64,000 nt of DNA from Actinomyces sp. oral taxon 897 (GTDB lineage: Bacteria > Actinomycetota > Actinomycetes > Actinomycetales > Actinomycetaceae). The notes below the pieces were generated by a model. That model had not been told where the DNA came from, did not search any database, and saw only the letters and a list, made by a program, of their open reading frames with translations. Below are positions 1-8,771 of this stretch, piece after piece. Made by a program: the position numbers and the translations under genes. The stretch covers positions 1,116,001 to 1,180,000 of the forward strand of contig NZ_CP027236.1 in the NCBI RefSeq assembly GCF_002999235.1, given 5' to 3'. Positions within the stretch are counted from its first letter, which is position 1. Each line of letters begins with the position of its first letter.

Positions 1-1
1 C

Positions 2-136
2 ACCAAGCTCTCCAGGAGCACCTTCGCCCTGATCTGCCGTGCCGACGAGATCAACATGCTGATCACCGACATCGGCGCCACCGAGGAGCAGCTCGCCCCC
101 ATCCGTGAGGCGGGCATCACGATCCGCCAGGTCTGA
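2..136 (+). CDS. DeoR-family transcriptional regulator, C-terminal end (partial)
   Basis: Only the last 44 codons are present, running off the left edge. The peptide ends in a segment with LICRADEINMLITD and a final GITIRQV, which resembles the end of the sugar-phosphate-sensing domain of DeoR/GlpR-type repressors, where an ITD motif precedes the last helix and strand. It ends 52 bp before the phosphorylase gene on the same strand, so it may regulate that gene or share its transcript. The family call rests on a short tail and is moderate; the DNA-binding domain is not visible. Confidence 0.55.
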   Translation, partial: TKLSRSTFALICRADEINMLITDIGATEEQLAPIREAGITIRQV

Positions 137-188
137 GGCCCCGCGCCAGCACCCGAACCGCACTCCCCCACCGCCCTCAAGGAGAACC

Positions 189-2375
189 ATGCCCCGTACG
201 ACCGGTCGCGTCACCATGCCCATCCAGGAGGGCATTGACGACCAGATCCGTGAGCTCGCCGCCGCGCTCGGCGCCGACGCCGTACGCAACTCCGACGGCA
301 CCTGGCTGCCCGAGATCGCCTCCGAGCTCGTGGACAAGGTGTACTCCACCTACTTCCCGGCCCGCGGGGACCAGGAGTGGGCCCTGGCCCACCCCGACAC
401 CCTCGTCAACCAGTACCTCATGAGCGAGCGCGTCACCGCCACGGGCCCCGGCCCGCTGCGGATCGACGTCCTGGCCGGGTACTACCGGGAGCAGTTCCGC
501 CCCTGCTACGAGCGCGTCGAGCGCTTCTGGGAGGTCATTGACCGCACCACCGGCCAGGTGGTGCCGGTCCCGGGCTGGGACGTGGAGGAGTCCACCGGCG
601 TCCTGACCGTCCACGAGCCCGTCCCCTGGCACGAGTACACCGTCGGGTTCCTGGCGGACCAGGTGTGGGACACCACCCAGATGTACAACTACATCACCAA
701 CGGCTGGGGGCAGACCGACCCCACCCGCGTCAGGGAACGCCCCTACGACGTGCGCAAGGACGGGGTGTGGGAGCACGCCCGGCAGGCCCTGACCACCTGG
801 CTCGCCGAGCACCCCGAGGTGGACGTGGTGCGCTTCACCACCTTCTTCTACCACTTCACCATCGCCTTCAACGACCAGGCCAAGGAGCGCTTCGTGGACT
901 GGTTCGGCTACTCGGCCTCGGTGTCCCCCCAGGCCCTGGACGCCTTCGAGGCCGAGTACGGCTACGCCCTGCGGGCCGAGGACTTCGTGGACGCCGGCTA
1001 CTACAACTCCCCGTTCCGGGTGCCCTCCCCCCGCTTCCGCGACTGGATGGACTTCACCAGCCGGTTCGTGGCCCGGCGGGCCAAGGAGCTGGTGGACATC
1101 ACCCACGCGGCGGGCCGTGAGGCCATGATGTTCCTGGGCGACAACTGGATCGGCACCGAGCCCTACGGGGAGCACTTCGCCTCCATCGGCCTGGACGCCG
1201 TCGTGGGCAGCGCCGGCAGCGCCGCCACCACCCGTCTCATTAGCGACGTCCCGGCGGTGAGGTACACCGAGATCCGCTTCCTGCCCTACTTCTTCCCCGA
1301 CGTGTTCAACCACGACGGCGGGGACCCGGTGGGCCAGGCCAACGACTCCTGGATGACCTCCCGGCGGGCCGTGGTGCGCCACCCCCTGGACCGCATGGGC
1401 TACGGCGGCTACGTCTCCCTGGCCCTGGAGTTCCCCGACTTCGTGTCACGCATTACGCAGATCGCCCAGGAGTTCCGCGACATCCACGAGTTCTCCGGCG
1501 GCCAGCGCCCCCAGGACGCGCCCGTCGTCGTCGGCGTCCTCAACCACTGGGGCGCCCTGCGCTCCTGGCAGACCCACATGGTGGCGCACGCCCTGCGCTA
1601 CAAGGCCACCTACTCCTACGTCGGGGTCCTGGAGTCCCTGGCCGGCCTGCCCTTCACGGTCCGCTTCCTGGCCTTTGAGGAGGTGCTCGCCAGCGGGGTG
1701 CCCGACGACGTGGACGTGCTCGTCAACGCCGGGGCGGCGGACACCGCCTACTCCGGCGGCCCGGTCTGGGACGACCCGCGCCTGGTGGAGCTCCTGCGCT
1801 CCTGGGTGGCGGCTGGCCACGGCCTCATCGGGGTGGGTGAGCCCACCGCCTACGCCAAGGGCGGATCCTTCTTCCAGCTCTCCGACGTCCTGGGGGTGGA
1901 CGAGGAGCGTCAGCTCACCCTGTCCACCGACCGCTACCCCACCGTGGTGGGCTCCCACCCCGTGACCGCGGACCTGTCGGGGGCCTTTGACGACGGCGAG
2001 GGCGCGGGCCACGACATCTACGCGGTGAGCCCCCGCACCCAGGTCCTGTCCTACCAGGACGGCACCGTGCGCATCGCCGCCAACGAGTTCGGGCGGGGGC
2101 GGGCGGTCTACTTCTCCGGGCTGCCCTACTCCCACGAGAACTCACGCACCCTCCAGCGCGCCCTGTACTGGGCGGCCGGGCGTGAGGACCTGGTGGAGAC
2201 CTGGTGGTTCACCTCCGACACGGCCACTGAGGTGGCCTGGTACCCGGACCGGGGACGCTTCCTGGTGACGAACAACGCCTACGAGCCCGTCTCCACCACC
2301 GTCACCGGCCAGGGCCGCTCCTGGGAGCTGGAGCTGGAGCCCATGGGCTGGGCCTGGGTGGACGTGGAGGACTGA
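189..2375 (+). CDS. lnpA: 1,3-beta-galactosyl-N-acetylhexosamine phosphorylase (GH112)
   Basis: The 728-aa protein matches the GH112 galacto-N-biose/lacto-N-biose phosphorylase family in length and along its whole course. These enzymes split Gal-beta-1,3-GlcNAc or -GalNAc with phosphate into galactose 1-phosphate and the free N-acetylhexosamine, in the cytoplasm. The FLGDNWIGTEPYG segment holds Asp318, which lines up with the general acid of known members. A central beta/alpha barrel is followed by a Rossmann-like part and a small C-terminal beta domain. ATG 189 is chosen over upstream codons because AAGGAG sits at 179-184. There is no signal peptide, so the disaccharide must be imported. Other Leloir-type lnp genes are not in the window. 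It suggests use of mucin core or milk disaccharides. Confidence 0.92.
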   Translation: MPRTTGRVTMPIQEGIDDQIRELAAALGADAVRNSDGTWLPEIASELVDKVYSTYFPARGDQEWALAHPDTLVNQYLMSERVTATGPGPLRIDVLAGYYREQFRPCYERVERFWEVIDRTTGQVVPVPGWDVEESTGVLTVHEPVPWHEYTVGFLADQVWDTTQMYNYITNGWGQTDPTRVRERPYDVRKDGVWEHARQALTTWLAEHPEVDVVRFTTFFYHFTIAFNDQAKERFVDWFGYSASVSPQALDAFEAEYGYALRAEDFVDAGYYNSPFRVPSPRFRDWMDFTSRFVARRAKELVDITHAAGREAMMFLGDNWIGTEPYGEHFASIGLDAVVGSAGSAATTRLISDVPAVRYTEIRFLPYFFPDVFNHDGGDPVGQANDSWMTSRRAVVRHPLDRMGYGGYVSLALEFPDFVSRITQIAQEFRDIHEFSGGQRPQDAPVVVGVLNHWGALRSWQTHMVAHALRYKATYSYVGVLESLAGLPFTVRFLAFEEVLASGVPDDVDVLVNAGAADTAYSGGPVWDDPRLVELLRSWVAAGHGLIGVGEPTAYAKGGSFFQLSDVLGVDEERQLTLSTDRYPTVVGSHPVTADLSGAFDDGEGAGHDIYAVSPRTQVLSYQDGTVRIAANEFGRGRAVYFSGLPYSHENSRTLQRALYWAAGREDLVETWWFTSDTATEVAWYPDRGRFLVTNNAYEPVSTTVTGQGRSWELELEPMGWAWVDVED

Positions 2376-2382
2376 GGCCAGC

Positions 2383-2416
2383 CGGGCCCGGGTGCCTCAC
2401 CCGGTACCCGGGCCCG
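2383..2416. terminator. Bidirectional hairpin between convergent genes
   Basis: Perfect 11-bp arms (CGGGCCCGGGT at 2383-2393 and its complement at 2406-2416) flank a 12-nt loop. The stem follows the phosphorylase stop and overlaps the last codons of the minus-strand gene. There is no T-tract, as is usual in very high-GC actinobacteria, so termination is inferred. Confidence 0.5.
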
Positions 2417-3482
2417 ACCGTGGGCGGGCGCGGCCGCGGCCCTGCCGGTACAGGTCCGCGGCCACCCCCAGGCACCAGACCAGGACCACGAGCAGGTGGA
2501 CACGCTGGGTCACGCCGGCCCCGCGCCCCACCAGCTCCAGGACGCCGGAGAGGGCCGAGTAGACCACGGTGACCGCCAGGACCACCGGGGAGAGCCGCCG
2601 GGTCACCTGCCAGGGGCCCCGGGCCGGGGTGCCGCGGGTAGCCAGGAAGGCGCCAAGGTGCACCGCCACCCAGGCCGCGCCCACCACAATGGAGGCGGCC
2701 TCGTGGACGTGGTGCCTCAAGGACGTGTGCTGGGCCAGCTGGGCCTGGCAGGAGCTCAGGGAGAGCGCGCAGTCCATGGGGGCGGCGGCGTCCACCAGGG
2801 TGGCGGTGGCGGTCACCACCAGCCCGCCCCACCACAGCCACCAGCCCCACCGGGTCCACCCCCGCCGGCACCGGGCCGGGACGTGCCGGCCCGCCGGGGG
2901 GCCGCCGGCGCCCGGGGAGGGGTGGTCCGGGCGGGCGGCGCCGTCCCACCGCGCCGGAGCGGCGCCGCATCCGGGATCCCTGCCAGCCACACGATCCGTG
3001 CCGTCCCGCCGCGCCGGGGCGGTGCCGGGCAGCGGGCGCAGGACCGCCAGGCAGGCCAGGAGGCACAGGAGGGCGAAGGTGACGTCCCCGGCGCGGGCCG
3101 CCGCCGCCGTGGGGCGCCCCGTGGCGGCCAGCTCGGAGACGTAGGCGTCGCGGACGGACAGGCCCGAGGTCCACATGGGGGGCAGCAGCCACAGCGAGTA
3201 GGCCAGGGCGGCCAGGGTGAGCAGGACCGCACTGGTGCGCAGGCGCCGGGGGGCGCGTGGCGCGGTCCGGCCGTCCTCGGGCTCCCCGCCCGGTGCCGTA
3301 CCGGGGTCCCGGTCCCCGCAGGCCCAGGGGGTATCGGCCCTTCGCCCGGGGCGCGCCCGACGACGAGGGCCGCAGGAACGCGGGAGTCCTGCGTCGGCCC
3401 CCCGACGTCCGGGGCGGGCGTCCCCGGCTCCGGCCCGCGCGTCCCCGGCTCCGGGACACTCAGGGACGGATATGCCCGTCAC
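2397..3482 (-). CDS. DUF998 family integral membrane protein
   Basis: A 361-aa frame whose first about 80 residues are Arg/Pro-rich and probably not translated in full. From about residue 83 it has six hydrophobic helices in the DUF998 pattern, including a DAAAPMDCALSLSSCQ loop and a following HHVHE segment, both typical of that family of unknown function. A disordered Arg/Pro/Gly stretch (about 153-208) splits helices 2 and 3. The listed start is a GTG inside the end of proA; no better ATG exists, so the true start is uncertain. It follows proA on the same strand. Function unknown. Confidence 0.65.
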   Translation of the reverse strand: MTGISVPECPGAGDARAGAGDARPGRRGADAGLPRSCGPRRRARPGRRADTPWACGDRDPGTAPGGEPEDGRTAPRAPRRLRTSAVLLTLAALAYSLWLLPPMWTSGLSVRDAYVSELAATGRPTAAAARAGDVTFALLCLLACLAVLRPLPGTAPARRDGTDRVAGRDPGCGAAPARWDGAARPDHPSPGAGGPPAGRHVPARCRRGWTRWGWWLWWGGLVVTATATLVDAAAPMDCALSLSSCQAQLAQHTSLRHHVHEAASIVVGAAWVAVHLGAFLATRGTPARGPWQVTRRLSPVVLAVTVVYSALSGVLELVGRGAGVTQRVHLLVVLVWCLGVAADLYRQGRGRARPRSGPGTG

Positions 3483-4791
3483 CCTGGACGATCCACATGG
3501 TGCTGGTCAGGGCCTCCAGGCCCATGGGGCCGCGGGCGTGGAGCTTCTGGGTGGAGATGCCCAGCTCGGCACCCAGGCCCAGCGCCCCGCCGTCGGTGAA
3601 CCGGGTGGAGGCGTTGACCATGACCACCGCGCTGTCCACCCCCGCGACGAAGGCGTTGACCACCCGCACGTCCCGGGCCAGGACGGCCTCGGTGTGCCCG
3701 GTGCCGTAGGCGCGCACGTGCTCCACGGCGGCGTCCACGTCCGGTACCACGCGCACGGCCAGGTCCAGGGAGCCGTACTCGGTGGCCCAGTCCTCCTGAC
3801 CGGCCTCCGCGAGCAGGTCCTCACGCCCCCGGGCCGCCTCGGCCAGGACGGCGCGGGCGGCGGCGTCGGCGTGCAGGGTGGTGCCCGCCTCCCACAGGGC
3901 CGCGGCGGCGGCGGGCAGGTAGTCCCCGGCCACCGCCTGGTGGACCAGGAGGGTCTCGGCGGCGTTGCACACCCCCACCCGCTGGGTCTTGGCGTTGACC
4001 ACGACGTCCACGGCCTGGGCCAGGTCGGCCGAGGCGTCCACGTAGACGTGGCAGTTGCCCGACCCGGTCTCAATGACCGGGACGGTGGACTCCTCCACCA
4101 CCGTGCGTATGAGCCCCGCCCCGCCCCGGGGCACCAGGACGTCAATGAGGCCGTGGGCGCGCATGAGGGCCCGGGCGCCCTGCCGCCCGGCGGCGTCGAT
4201 ACTGGACACCAGGTCCTCCCCCAGGCCCACCGAGGCCAGGGCCGAGCGCAGGGCCGCGACAATGGCGGCGTTGGAGTCCCGCGCGGCGGAGCCCCCACGC
4301 AGGACGACGGCGTTGCCGGACCTGACCGCCAGGCCCGCCACGTCCGCGGTGACGTTGGGACGGGCCTCGTAGACCATGCCGACCACCCCCAGGGGCACCC
4401 GGACGCGGCGCACCTCCAGGCCGTTGGGCAGACGTCGGCCGTCAACGACCTGCCCCACCGGGTCGGGCAGGGTGGTGAGCTCCTCCAGGGCCCCGGCGAC
4501 CCCCTCCAGGCGGGTGGTGCTCAGGGCCAGGCGGTCCACGAGACCCTCCCTCATGCCGGCGGCTCGGGCCCGCTCCACGTCGGCGGCGTTGGCGGCCAGG
4601 ACGTCCGGGGCCCGGTCGCGCAGCGTCCGCGCCATGGCCTCCAGGGCCCGGTCCTTGAGCTCCGTGGTGGCCGCGGCCAGGGGCCTCTGGGCGGCGCGGG
4701 CGGCCCGGGCGACCCGGGTCACCAGGGCGGTGGCGTCAGCCCCGACGCCGTCGGGCACCTGGGAGCTCGGATCCGTCTGTGTCTGCGTCAT
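3460..4791 (-). CDS. proA: Gamma-glutamyl phosphate reductase
   Basis: A 443-aa aldehyde-dehydrogenase-fold enzyme that reduces gamma-glutamyl phosphate to glutamate 5-semialdehyde with NADPH, the second step of proline synthesis. Typical segments are visible: GMVYEARPNVTADVAGL, the SGNAVVLRGGS loop, GSGNCHVYVD and the catalytic-Cys region QRVGVCNAAETLLV. Length is normal. It lies 194 bp downstream of proB. The start has no Shine-Dalgarno sequence; instead a TAGAGT box is placed 6 nt before the ATG, suggesting a separate leaderless transcript in addition to any read-through from proB. Confidence 0.95.
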   Translation of the reverse strand: MTQTQTDPSSQVPDGVGADATALVTRVARAARAAQRPLAAATTELKDRALEAMARTLRDRAPDVLAANAADVERARAAGMREGLVDRLALSTTRLEGVAGALEELTTLPDPVGQVVDGRRLPNGLEVRRVRVPLGVVGMVYEARPNVTADVAGLAVRSGNAVVLRGGSAARDSNAAIVAALRSALASVGLGEDLVSSIDAAGRQGARALMRAHGLIDVLVPRGGAGLIRTVVEESTVPVIETGSGNCHVYVDASADLAQAVDVVVNAKTQRVGVCNAAETLLVHQAVAGDYLPAAAAALWEAGTTLHADAAARAVLAEAARGREDLLAEAGQEDWATEYGSLDLAVRVVPDVDAAVEHVRAYGTGHTEAVLARDVRVVNAFVAGVDSAVVMVNASTRFTDGGALGLGAELGISTQKLHARGPMGLEALTSTMWIVQGDGHIRP

Positions 4792-4797
4792 GACCCC

Positions 4798-4803
4798 ACT
4801 CTA
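4798..4803 (-). promoter_or_regulatory. Putative -10 box of leaderless proA transcript
   Basis: TAGAGT on the minus strand lies exactly 6 nt before the proA ATG and no ribosome binding site is present. This puts the expected transcription start at or next to the A of the start codon. It is one of several identical arrangements in the window. Confidence 0.5.
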
Positions 4804-4880
4804 CACAGCCCCCTGGGGCGGCCCCCGCCAGAGCCGACCCGGGCGGCGTCGCGGGCGGGTGCCTGCGGGCGCGCGGTCGC

Positions 4881-4950
4881 CCCTTCGCCGGCGCCGGCGT
4901 CCTCGTAGCAGGGGCGCACCACGGGCTCGTCGGCCCTTCGCCGGCGCCGG
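4881..4950. repeat. 17-bp direct repeat in the proB-proA spacer
   Basis: CCCTTCGCCGGCGCCGG occurs at 4881-4897 and again at 4934-4950, each carrying the 10-bp palindrome CCGGCGCCGG. The pair lies between proB and proA. Role unknown; possible attenuator stem or repeat remnant. Confidence 0.5.
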
Positions 4951-4985
4951 TGCAGGAGCCCTGGGTGAGGGGCCCGGCACGGGGC

Positions 4986-6197
4986 TCAGGGGATCCGGGG
5001 CAGCTCGGCCAGGTCGTCACGGTGGACCACGGGGGCCACGTGCTCGGGCACCGCGCACCGCGAGCCCCGCAGCGCCAGCACCTCGGCGACCTCGGCCGCC
5101 GCGTAGCGGCAGACGCCGCGCGCCACCGGGCCCCGGGGGCCGACGACCTCGACCACCGCCCCGGCCTCGAAGTCGCCGTCGACCCCCGTGACCCCGGGCA
5201 GCAGGAGGGACTTCTTGCCCACTGTCAGGGCCCGGGACGCCCCGGCGTCGACCAGCAGGCGCCCCTCGGGCACGGAGGCGTAGGCCATCCACAGGCGTCG
5301 GCTGGGGCGGTGCGGGCCGGTGGGGGCCAGCCAGGTCCCCAGGTCGTCCGGGAGGGCGGAGCCGCCCAGGAGGGGCACGGCGTCGTCGGCCCGGGCGATG
5401 AGGGTGGCGGTTCCGCAGGCGCAGGCGATGGTGGCCGCCTGGACCTTGGTGCGCATACCCCCCGTGCCCAGGGCCGAGCCCCTGTCGGAGACGTCCACGC
5501 CCGCCAGGTCGGCGCCGCCGGCCACGTAGCGCAGGGGGCGGGCCCCGGGGGTCCCGGGCCGGGCCGTCCACACCCCGTCCACGTCGGTCAGCAGGACCAG
5601 GACGTCGGCGGTGACCAGGTGGGAGACGAGGGCCGCCAGGCGGTCGTTGTCCCCGAGGCTGAACTCGGTGGTGGCCACCGCGTCGTTCTCGTTGACTATG
5701 GGCACGGCCCCCATGGTCAGCAGGGCGTCGAAGGTGGCCCGCACGGTGCGGTAGTGGCTGCGTACGGCCACGTCCTGGGCGGTGAGCAGCACCTGGGCGG
5801 CCACGGTCCCGTAGGCGCTCATGGCCGTCTGCCAGCTGGTGACCAGGCGCCCCTGCCCCACCGAGGCGGCCGCCTGGAGCAGACGCAGCTCCGTGGGACG
5901 GCGCTCCATGCCCAGGGCGGGCAGGCCCGCGGCCACGGCCCCGGAGGAGACCAGGACCACGTCGTGCCCGCGGTGCCGCAGGCTGGCAATGAGACGGGTC
6001 AGGACGTCAATGCGGTTGAGGTCCAGCCCGCCGTCGTCACGGGTCAGGGAGGAGGAGCCGATCTTGAGGACCACCCGGGCCCCTGACGGCAGGCGGGCAG
6101 GCCGCCCCTGGGCCGCAGGCTGCGGGCCCGCGGCCTGTGGACCGGCCCCGCGGCCCGCGGTCGGCCTCCCGGGACGCTCGACGCCGCCCACGCTCAC
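4986..6197 (-). CDS. proB: Glutamate 5-kinase
   Basis: Catalyses ATP-dependent phosphorylation of glutamate, the first and feedback-regulated step of proline synthesis. The 403-aa product has the amino-acid-kinase start [10 protein letters not shown], the [10 protein letters not shown] loop, [11 protein letters not shown], and a C-terminal PUA domain (about 300-390). The GTG at 6197 is proposed because it overlaps the obgE stop codon by 4 bp (GTGA), a translational-coupling pattern used throughout the window. This leaves an approximately 40-residue disordered leader before the kinase core, so a later start is possible. Confidence 0.93.
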   Translation of the reverse strand: MSVGGVERPGRPTAGRGAGPQAAGPQPAAQGRPARLPSGARVVLKIGSSSLTRDDGGLDLNRIDVLTRLIASLRHRGHDVVLVSSGAVAAGLPALGMERRPTELRLLQAAASVGQGRLVTSWQTAMSAYGTVAAQVLLTAQDVAVRSHYRTVRATFDALLTMGAVPIVNENDAVATTEFSLGDNDRLAALVSHLVTADVLVLLTDVDGVWTARPGTPGARPLRYVAGGADLAGVDVSDRGSALGTGGMRTKVQAATIACACGTATLIARADDAVPLLGGSALPDDLGTWLAPTGPHRPSRRLWMAYASVPEGRLLVDAGASRALTVGKKSLLLPGVTGVDGDFEAGAVVEVVGPRGPVARGVCRYAAAEVAEVLALRGSRCAVPEHVAPVVHRDDLAELPRIP

Positions 6198-7762
6198 ACC
6201 TCGTCCGTCTCGTCCCAGGCCCCTGGGTCGGTCCACAGGCCCTGCTCGGCCTCCTCGCGCAGCTCGGCCCGGGCGGCCTCCTTGGCGTCCATCCGCCGGT
6301 GGTAGGCCGCCCGACGCTCCGTGTTGGTACGGCGGTGGTAGTCCTCCACCCGCGTGTCGGTCCCCCGGGCGCCCAGGAGCTCGGCGCCGGTGGTCACGGT
6401 GGGCTCCCAGGTGAAGAGCACCCCCCCGTCCAGCTCGCCAATGAGCACGGGGTCGCCGGCGTGGGCCCCCGCCCGCACCAGCTCCTCCTCGACCCCGGCG
6501 GCGGCCAGGCGGTCGGCGAGGTAGCCGACGGCCTCGTTGTTGGCGAAGTCGGTCTGGAGGACCCAGCGCTCGGGCCGCTCCCCGCGCACCTGGTAGACGT
6601 GGCCCTCCACGGGGTGGCCCACGCGCCGGACGGTGGCGACGGGCTCCTTGGCGCGCCGTCCCACGGAGGCGGGGCGGATGACGGGCCGGGCCCCGACGGC
6701 CTCGTGGGCGGCGTCCTGGCGGGCCCGCTCCACCAGGGAGGCCAGGGCGAAGGACAGCTCACGCAGGCCTGTGCGGGCCACCGCCGAGACGGCGTGGACC
6801 GGCAGGCCGCGGGCCTCCAGGTCGGGGGTGACGAACTCGGCCATCTCGGCGGCGTCGGGGACGTCCACCTTGTTGAGTACCACCACCCGGGGACGCTCCA
6901 TGAGGGGGGGGCGCCCGGTGCGCTCCGGGTCGTTCTCCTCCCCCAGGCGCTGGGCGTAGGCGGCCAGCTCGGCCTCGATGGTGTCCAGGTCGCTGAGGGG
7001 ATCCCGGTCCGGCTCCAGGGTGGCACAGTCCAGCACGTGGACGATGACGGCGCAGCGCTCCACGTGGCGCAGGAACTCCAGCCCCAGCCCCCTGCCGGTA
7101 CTGGCCCCGGGGATGAGGCCGGGCACGTCGGCAATGGTGTAGCGCACCTGCCCGGCCTCGACCACCCCGAGGTTGGGCACCAGGGTGGTGAAGGGGTAGT
7201 CGGCGATCTTGGGGCGGGCGGCGCTCATGGCGGCGATGAGGGAGGACTTGCCGGAGCTGGGGTAGCCCACCAGGGCCACGTCCGCGATGCTCTTGAGCTC
7301 CAGGGTGACGTCACGCACCTGGCCGGGCAGGCCCAGGAGGTGGAACCCGGGGGCCTTGCGCCGGGAGGAGGCCAGGGAGAAGTTCCCCCGCCCCCCGGTA
7401 CCGCCCTGGGCCACCACGACCTGGTCCCCGCCCTGGAGGAGGTCGGCCAGGACCTGCCCCTGGTCGTCCTTGACCACGGTGCCCTCGGGCACGGGCAGGA
7501 CCAGGTCCTGGCCGTCCGTACCGCGCCGCCAGCCGCCCATGCCGGGGGTGCCGGACCCGGCCCGCCGGTGGGGTGAGCGGTGGTAGCTCAGCAGGGTGCT
7601 GGTGCGTGGGTCGGCCACGAGGGTGACCGACCCGCCGTGCCCGCCGTCGCCGCCGTCGGGACCGGCCAGGGGTCTGAACTTCTCACGGTGGACGGAGGTG
7701 CAGCCGTCGCCGCCGGCCCCGCCGCGGGCGTGGAGGACGACGCGGTCGATAAAGGTGGGCAT
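6194..7762 (-). CDS. obgE: Obg/CgtA GTPase
   Basis: A 522-aa ribosome-associated GTPase involved in 50S assembly and stress control. It shows the glycine-rich Obg fold (1-158; [29 protein letters not shown]), the G domain with P-loop GYPSSGKSS, switch II DVPGLI and NKVD, then the OCT domain (about 345-425) found in actinobacterial and Firmicutes Obg, and a charged tail. An AGGAG ribosome binding site precedes the ATG. It follows rplU-rpmA and overlaps proB, the standard order in this phylum. Confidence 0.96.
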   Translation of the reverse strand: MPTFIDRVVLHARGGAGGDGCTSVHREKFRPLAGPDGGDGGHGGSVTLVADPRTSTLLSYHRSPHRRAGSGTPGMGGWRRGTDGQDLVLPVPEGTVVKDDQGQVLADLLQGGDQVVVAQGGTGGRGNFSLASSRRKAPGFHLLGLPGQVRDVTLELKSIADVALVGYPSSGKSSLIAAMSAARPKIADYPFTTLVPNLGVVEAGQVRYTIADVPGLIPGASTGRGLGLEFLRHVERCAVIVHVLDCATLEPDRDPLSDLDTIEAELAAYAQRLGEENDPERTGRPPLMERPRVVVLNKVDVPDAAEMAEFVTPDLEARGLPVHAVSAVARTGLRELSFALASLVERARQDAAHEAVGARPVIRPASVGRRAKEPVATVRRVGHPVEGHVYQVRGERPERWVLQTDFANNEAVGYLADRLAAAGVEEELVRAGAHAGDPVLIGELDGGVLFTWEPTVTTGAELLGARGTDTRVEDYHRRTNTERRAAYHRRMDAKEAARAELREEAEQGLWTDPGAWDETDEV

Positions 7763-7799
7763 GTGGGTCTCCTGTGGGGTGGGGGGCGGCCTACAGCAC

Positions 7800-7829
7800 G
7801 AGGGCGGACGGCTACGGCCGTCCGCCCTC
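7800..7829 (-). terminator. Strong hairpin between rpmA and obgE
   Basis: Perfect 13-bp arms (GAGGGCGGACGGC and its complement) close a 4-nt loop, 23 bp after the rpmA stop on the minus strand. It may end or attenuate the highly expressed ribosomal transcript so that obgE-proB is made at a lower level. No long T-tract follows. Confidence 0.6.
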
Positions 7830-7852
7830 AGGGTCTGCGGGGCGCAGGAGGC

Positions 7853-8107
7853 TCAGGCCCCGGTCCGAACGTTGACGACCTTGCGGCCGCGGTGGGTACC
7901 GAACTCGACGCTGCCGGCGACCTTGGCGAACAGGGTGTCGTCGTTGCCGCGGCCCACGTTGAGGCCGGGGTGGAAGTGGGTTCCACGCTGACGGACAAGG
8001 ATCTCGCCGGCCTTGACGACCTGGCCGCCGAAGCGCTTGACACCGAGGCGCTGGGCGTTCGAGTCACGACCGTTGCGGGAGGAGCCGAGGCCCTTCTTGT
8101 GTGCCAT
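7853..8107 (-). CDS. rpmA: 50S ribosomal protein L27
   Basis: The 84-aa protein begins [22 protein letters not shown] and contains the family's QRGTHFHPG signature. The conserved N-terminus reaches toward the peptidyl-transferase centre. There is no N-terminal cleavage extension of the Firmicutes Prp type. It is 61 bp downstream of rplU in the usual rplU-rpmA operon. A purine-rich AGAAAGAAG lies upstream of the ATG. Confidence 0.97.
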   Translation of the reverse strand: MAHKKGLGSSRNGRDSNAQRLGVKRFGGQVVKAGEILVRQRGTHFHPGLNVGRGNDDTLFAKVAGSVEFGTHRGRKVVNVRTGA

Positions 8108-8168
8108 GGTGAGGCTTCTTTCTTCTCGTGCGGGAGCGTTCAGGACGCCGGGCTAAGACGCCGGGAGG

Positions 8169-8477
8169 TCACTTGATGGCGGTGACCCTGACGGCCGTGA
8201 GCTGAGCGCGGTGGCCCTGGCGCTTGCGGAAGCCGGTCTTGTTCTTGAACTTCAGGATACGGATCTTGGGGCCCTTCTCCTCACCGACGATCTCGGCGGT
8301 GACACGGGCCCTGGCCAGGTCGGCAGCGGTGGCGGTGACCTTGTCGCCGTCCACCAGCATGACGGGGGCGAGGTTGACCTCGTCACCGACCTGACCGGCG
8401 AGCTTGTCGACGACCACGACGTCGCCGACGGAGACCTTCTCCTGACGGCCGCCGGCCTTGACGATCGCGTAGACCAC
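8169..8477 (-). CDS. rplU: 50S ribosomal protein L21
   Basis: A 102-aa L21 protein ([22 protein letters not shown] at the start, [19 protein letters not shown] at the end), binding 23S rRNA in the large subunit. The start is GTG at 8477-8475 because the family's first residues follow directly and no ATG is available. No Shine-Dalgarno sequence is visible upstream. It is the first gene of the rplU-rpmA unit; the rne terminator and its own promoter must lie in the 294-bp spacer to rne. Confidence 0.97.
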   Translation of the reverse strand: MVYAIVKAGGRQEKVSVGDVVVVDKLAGQVGDEVNLAPVMLVDGDKVTATAADLARARVTAEIVGEEKGPKIRILKFKNKTGFRKRQGHRAQLTAVRVTAIK

Positions 8478-8771
8478 TTGTTGCTCAATTCTGTCGAGTG
8501 CGTCTCAGACCGCCACGACCTCGGCCCGGACGGGCAGGAGGGCGATCTCCTGGGCAATGGTGCGCGAGGCACCGGCAGACAACTCTAGGGGATGTCCGGC
8601 CGGGGGCCAACCTCGGGGGCAAGCGGGTGCCTGTGTTATTCCGCACGCCAGCGCGGTGGCCCCACCGCGTTAGGCACGGGGCGGCTACGGGCCGTGAGCC
8701 ACTCCGGCAGGATTCGCGGGCCGGCGTCGGGCACGGGGGCGCCCCCGTGCCCGACGCCGGCACCCACCCGG
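8478..8771. other. Spacer between rne and rplU
   Basis: A 294-bp stretch without a gene. It contains the perfect 40-bp palindrome 3' of rne and must contain the rplU promoter (minus strand). No clear consensus promoter was picked out and no other structured element is evident. Confidence 0.5.
8721..8760 (-). terminator. Perfect 40-bp palindrome 3' of rne
   Basis: The 20 bases 8721-8740 are the exact reverse complement of 8741-8760, with zero spacer. The arm reads CCGGCGTCGGGCACGGGGGC. It starts 11 bp after the rne stop codon on the minus strand, so a terminator or a 3'-end stabiliser of the rne mRNA is likely. The lack of any mismatch over 40 bp is unusual. As DNA it could also extrude as a cruciform. 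Confidence 0.65.
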
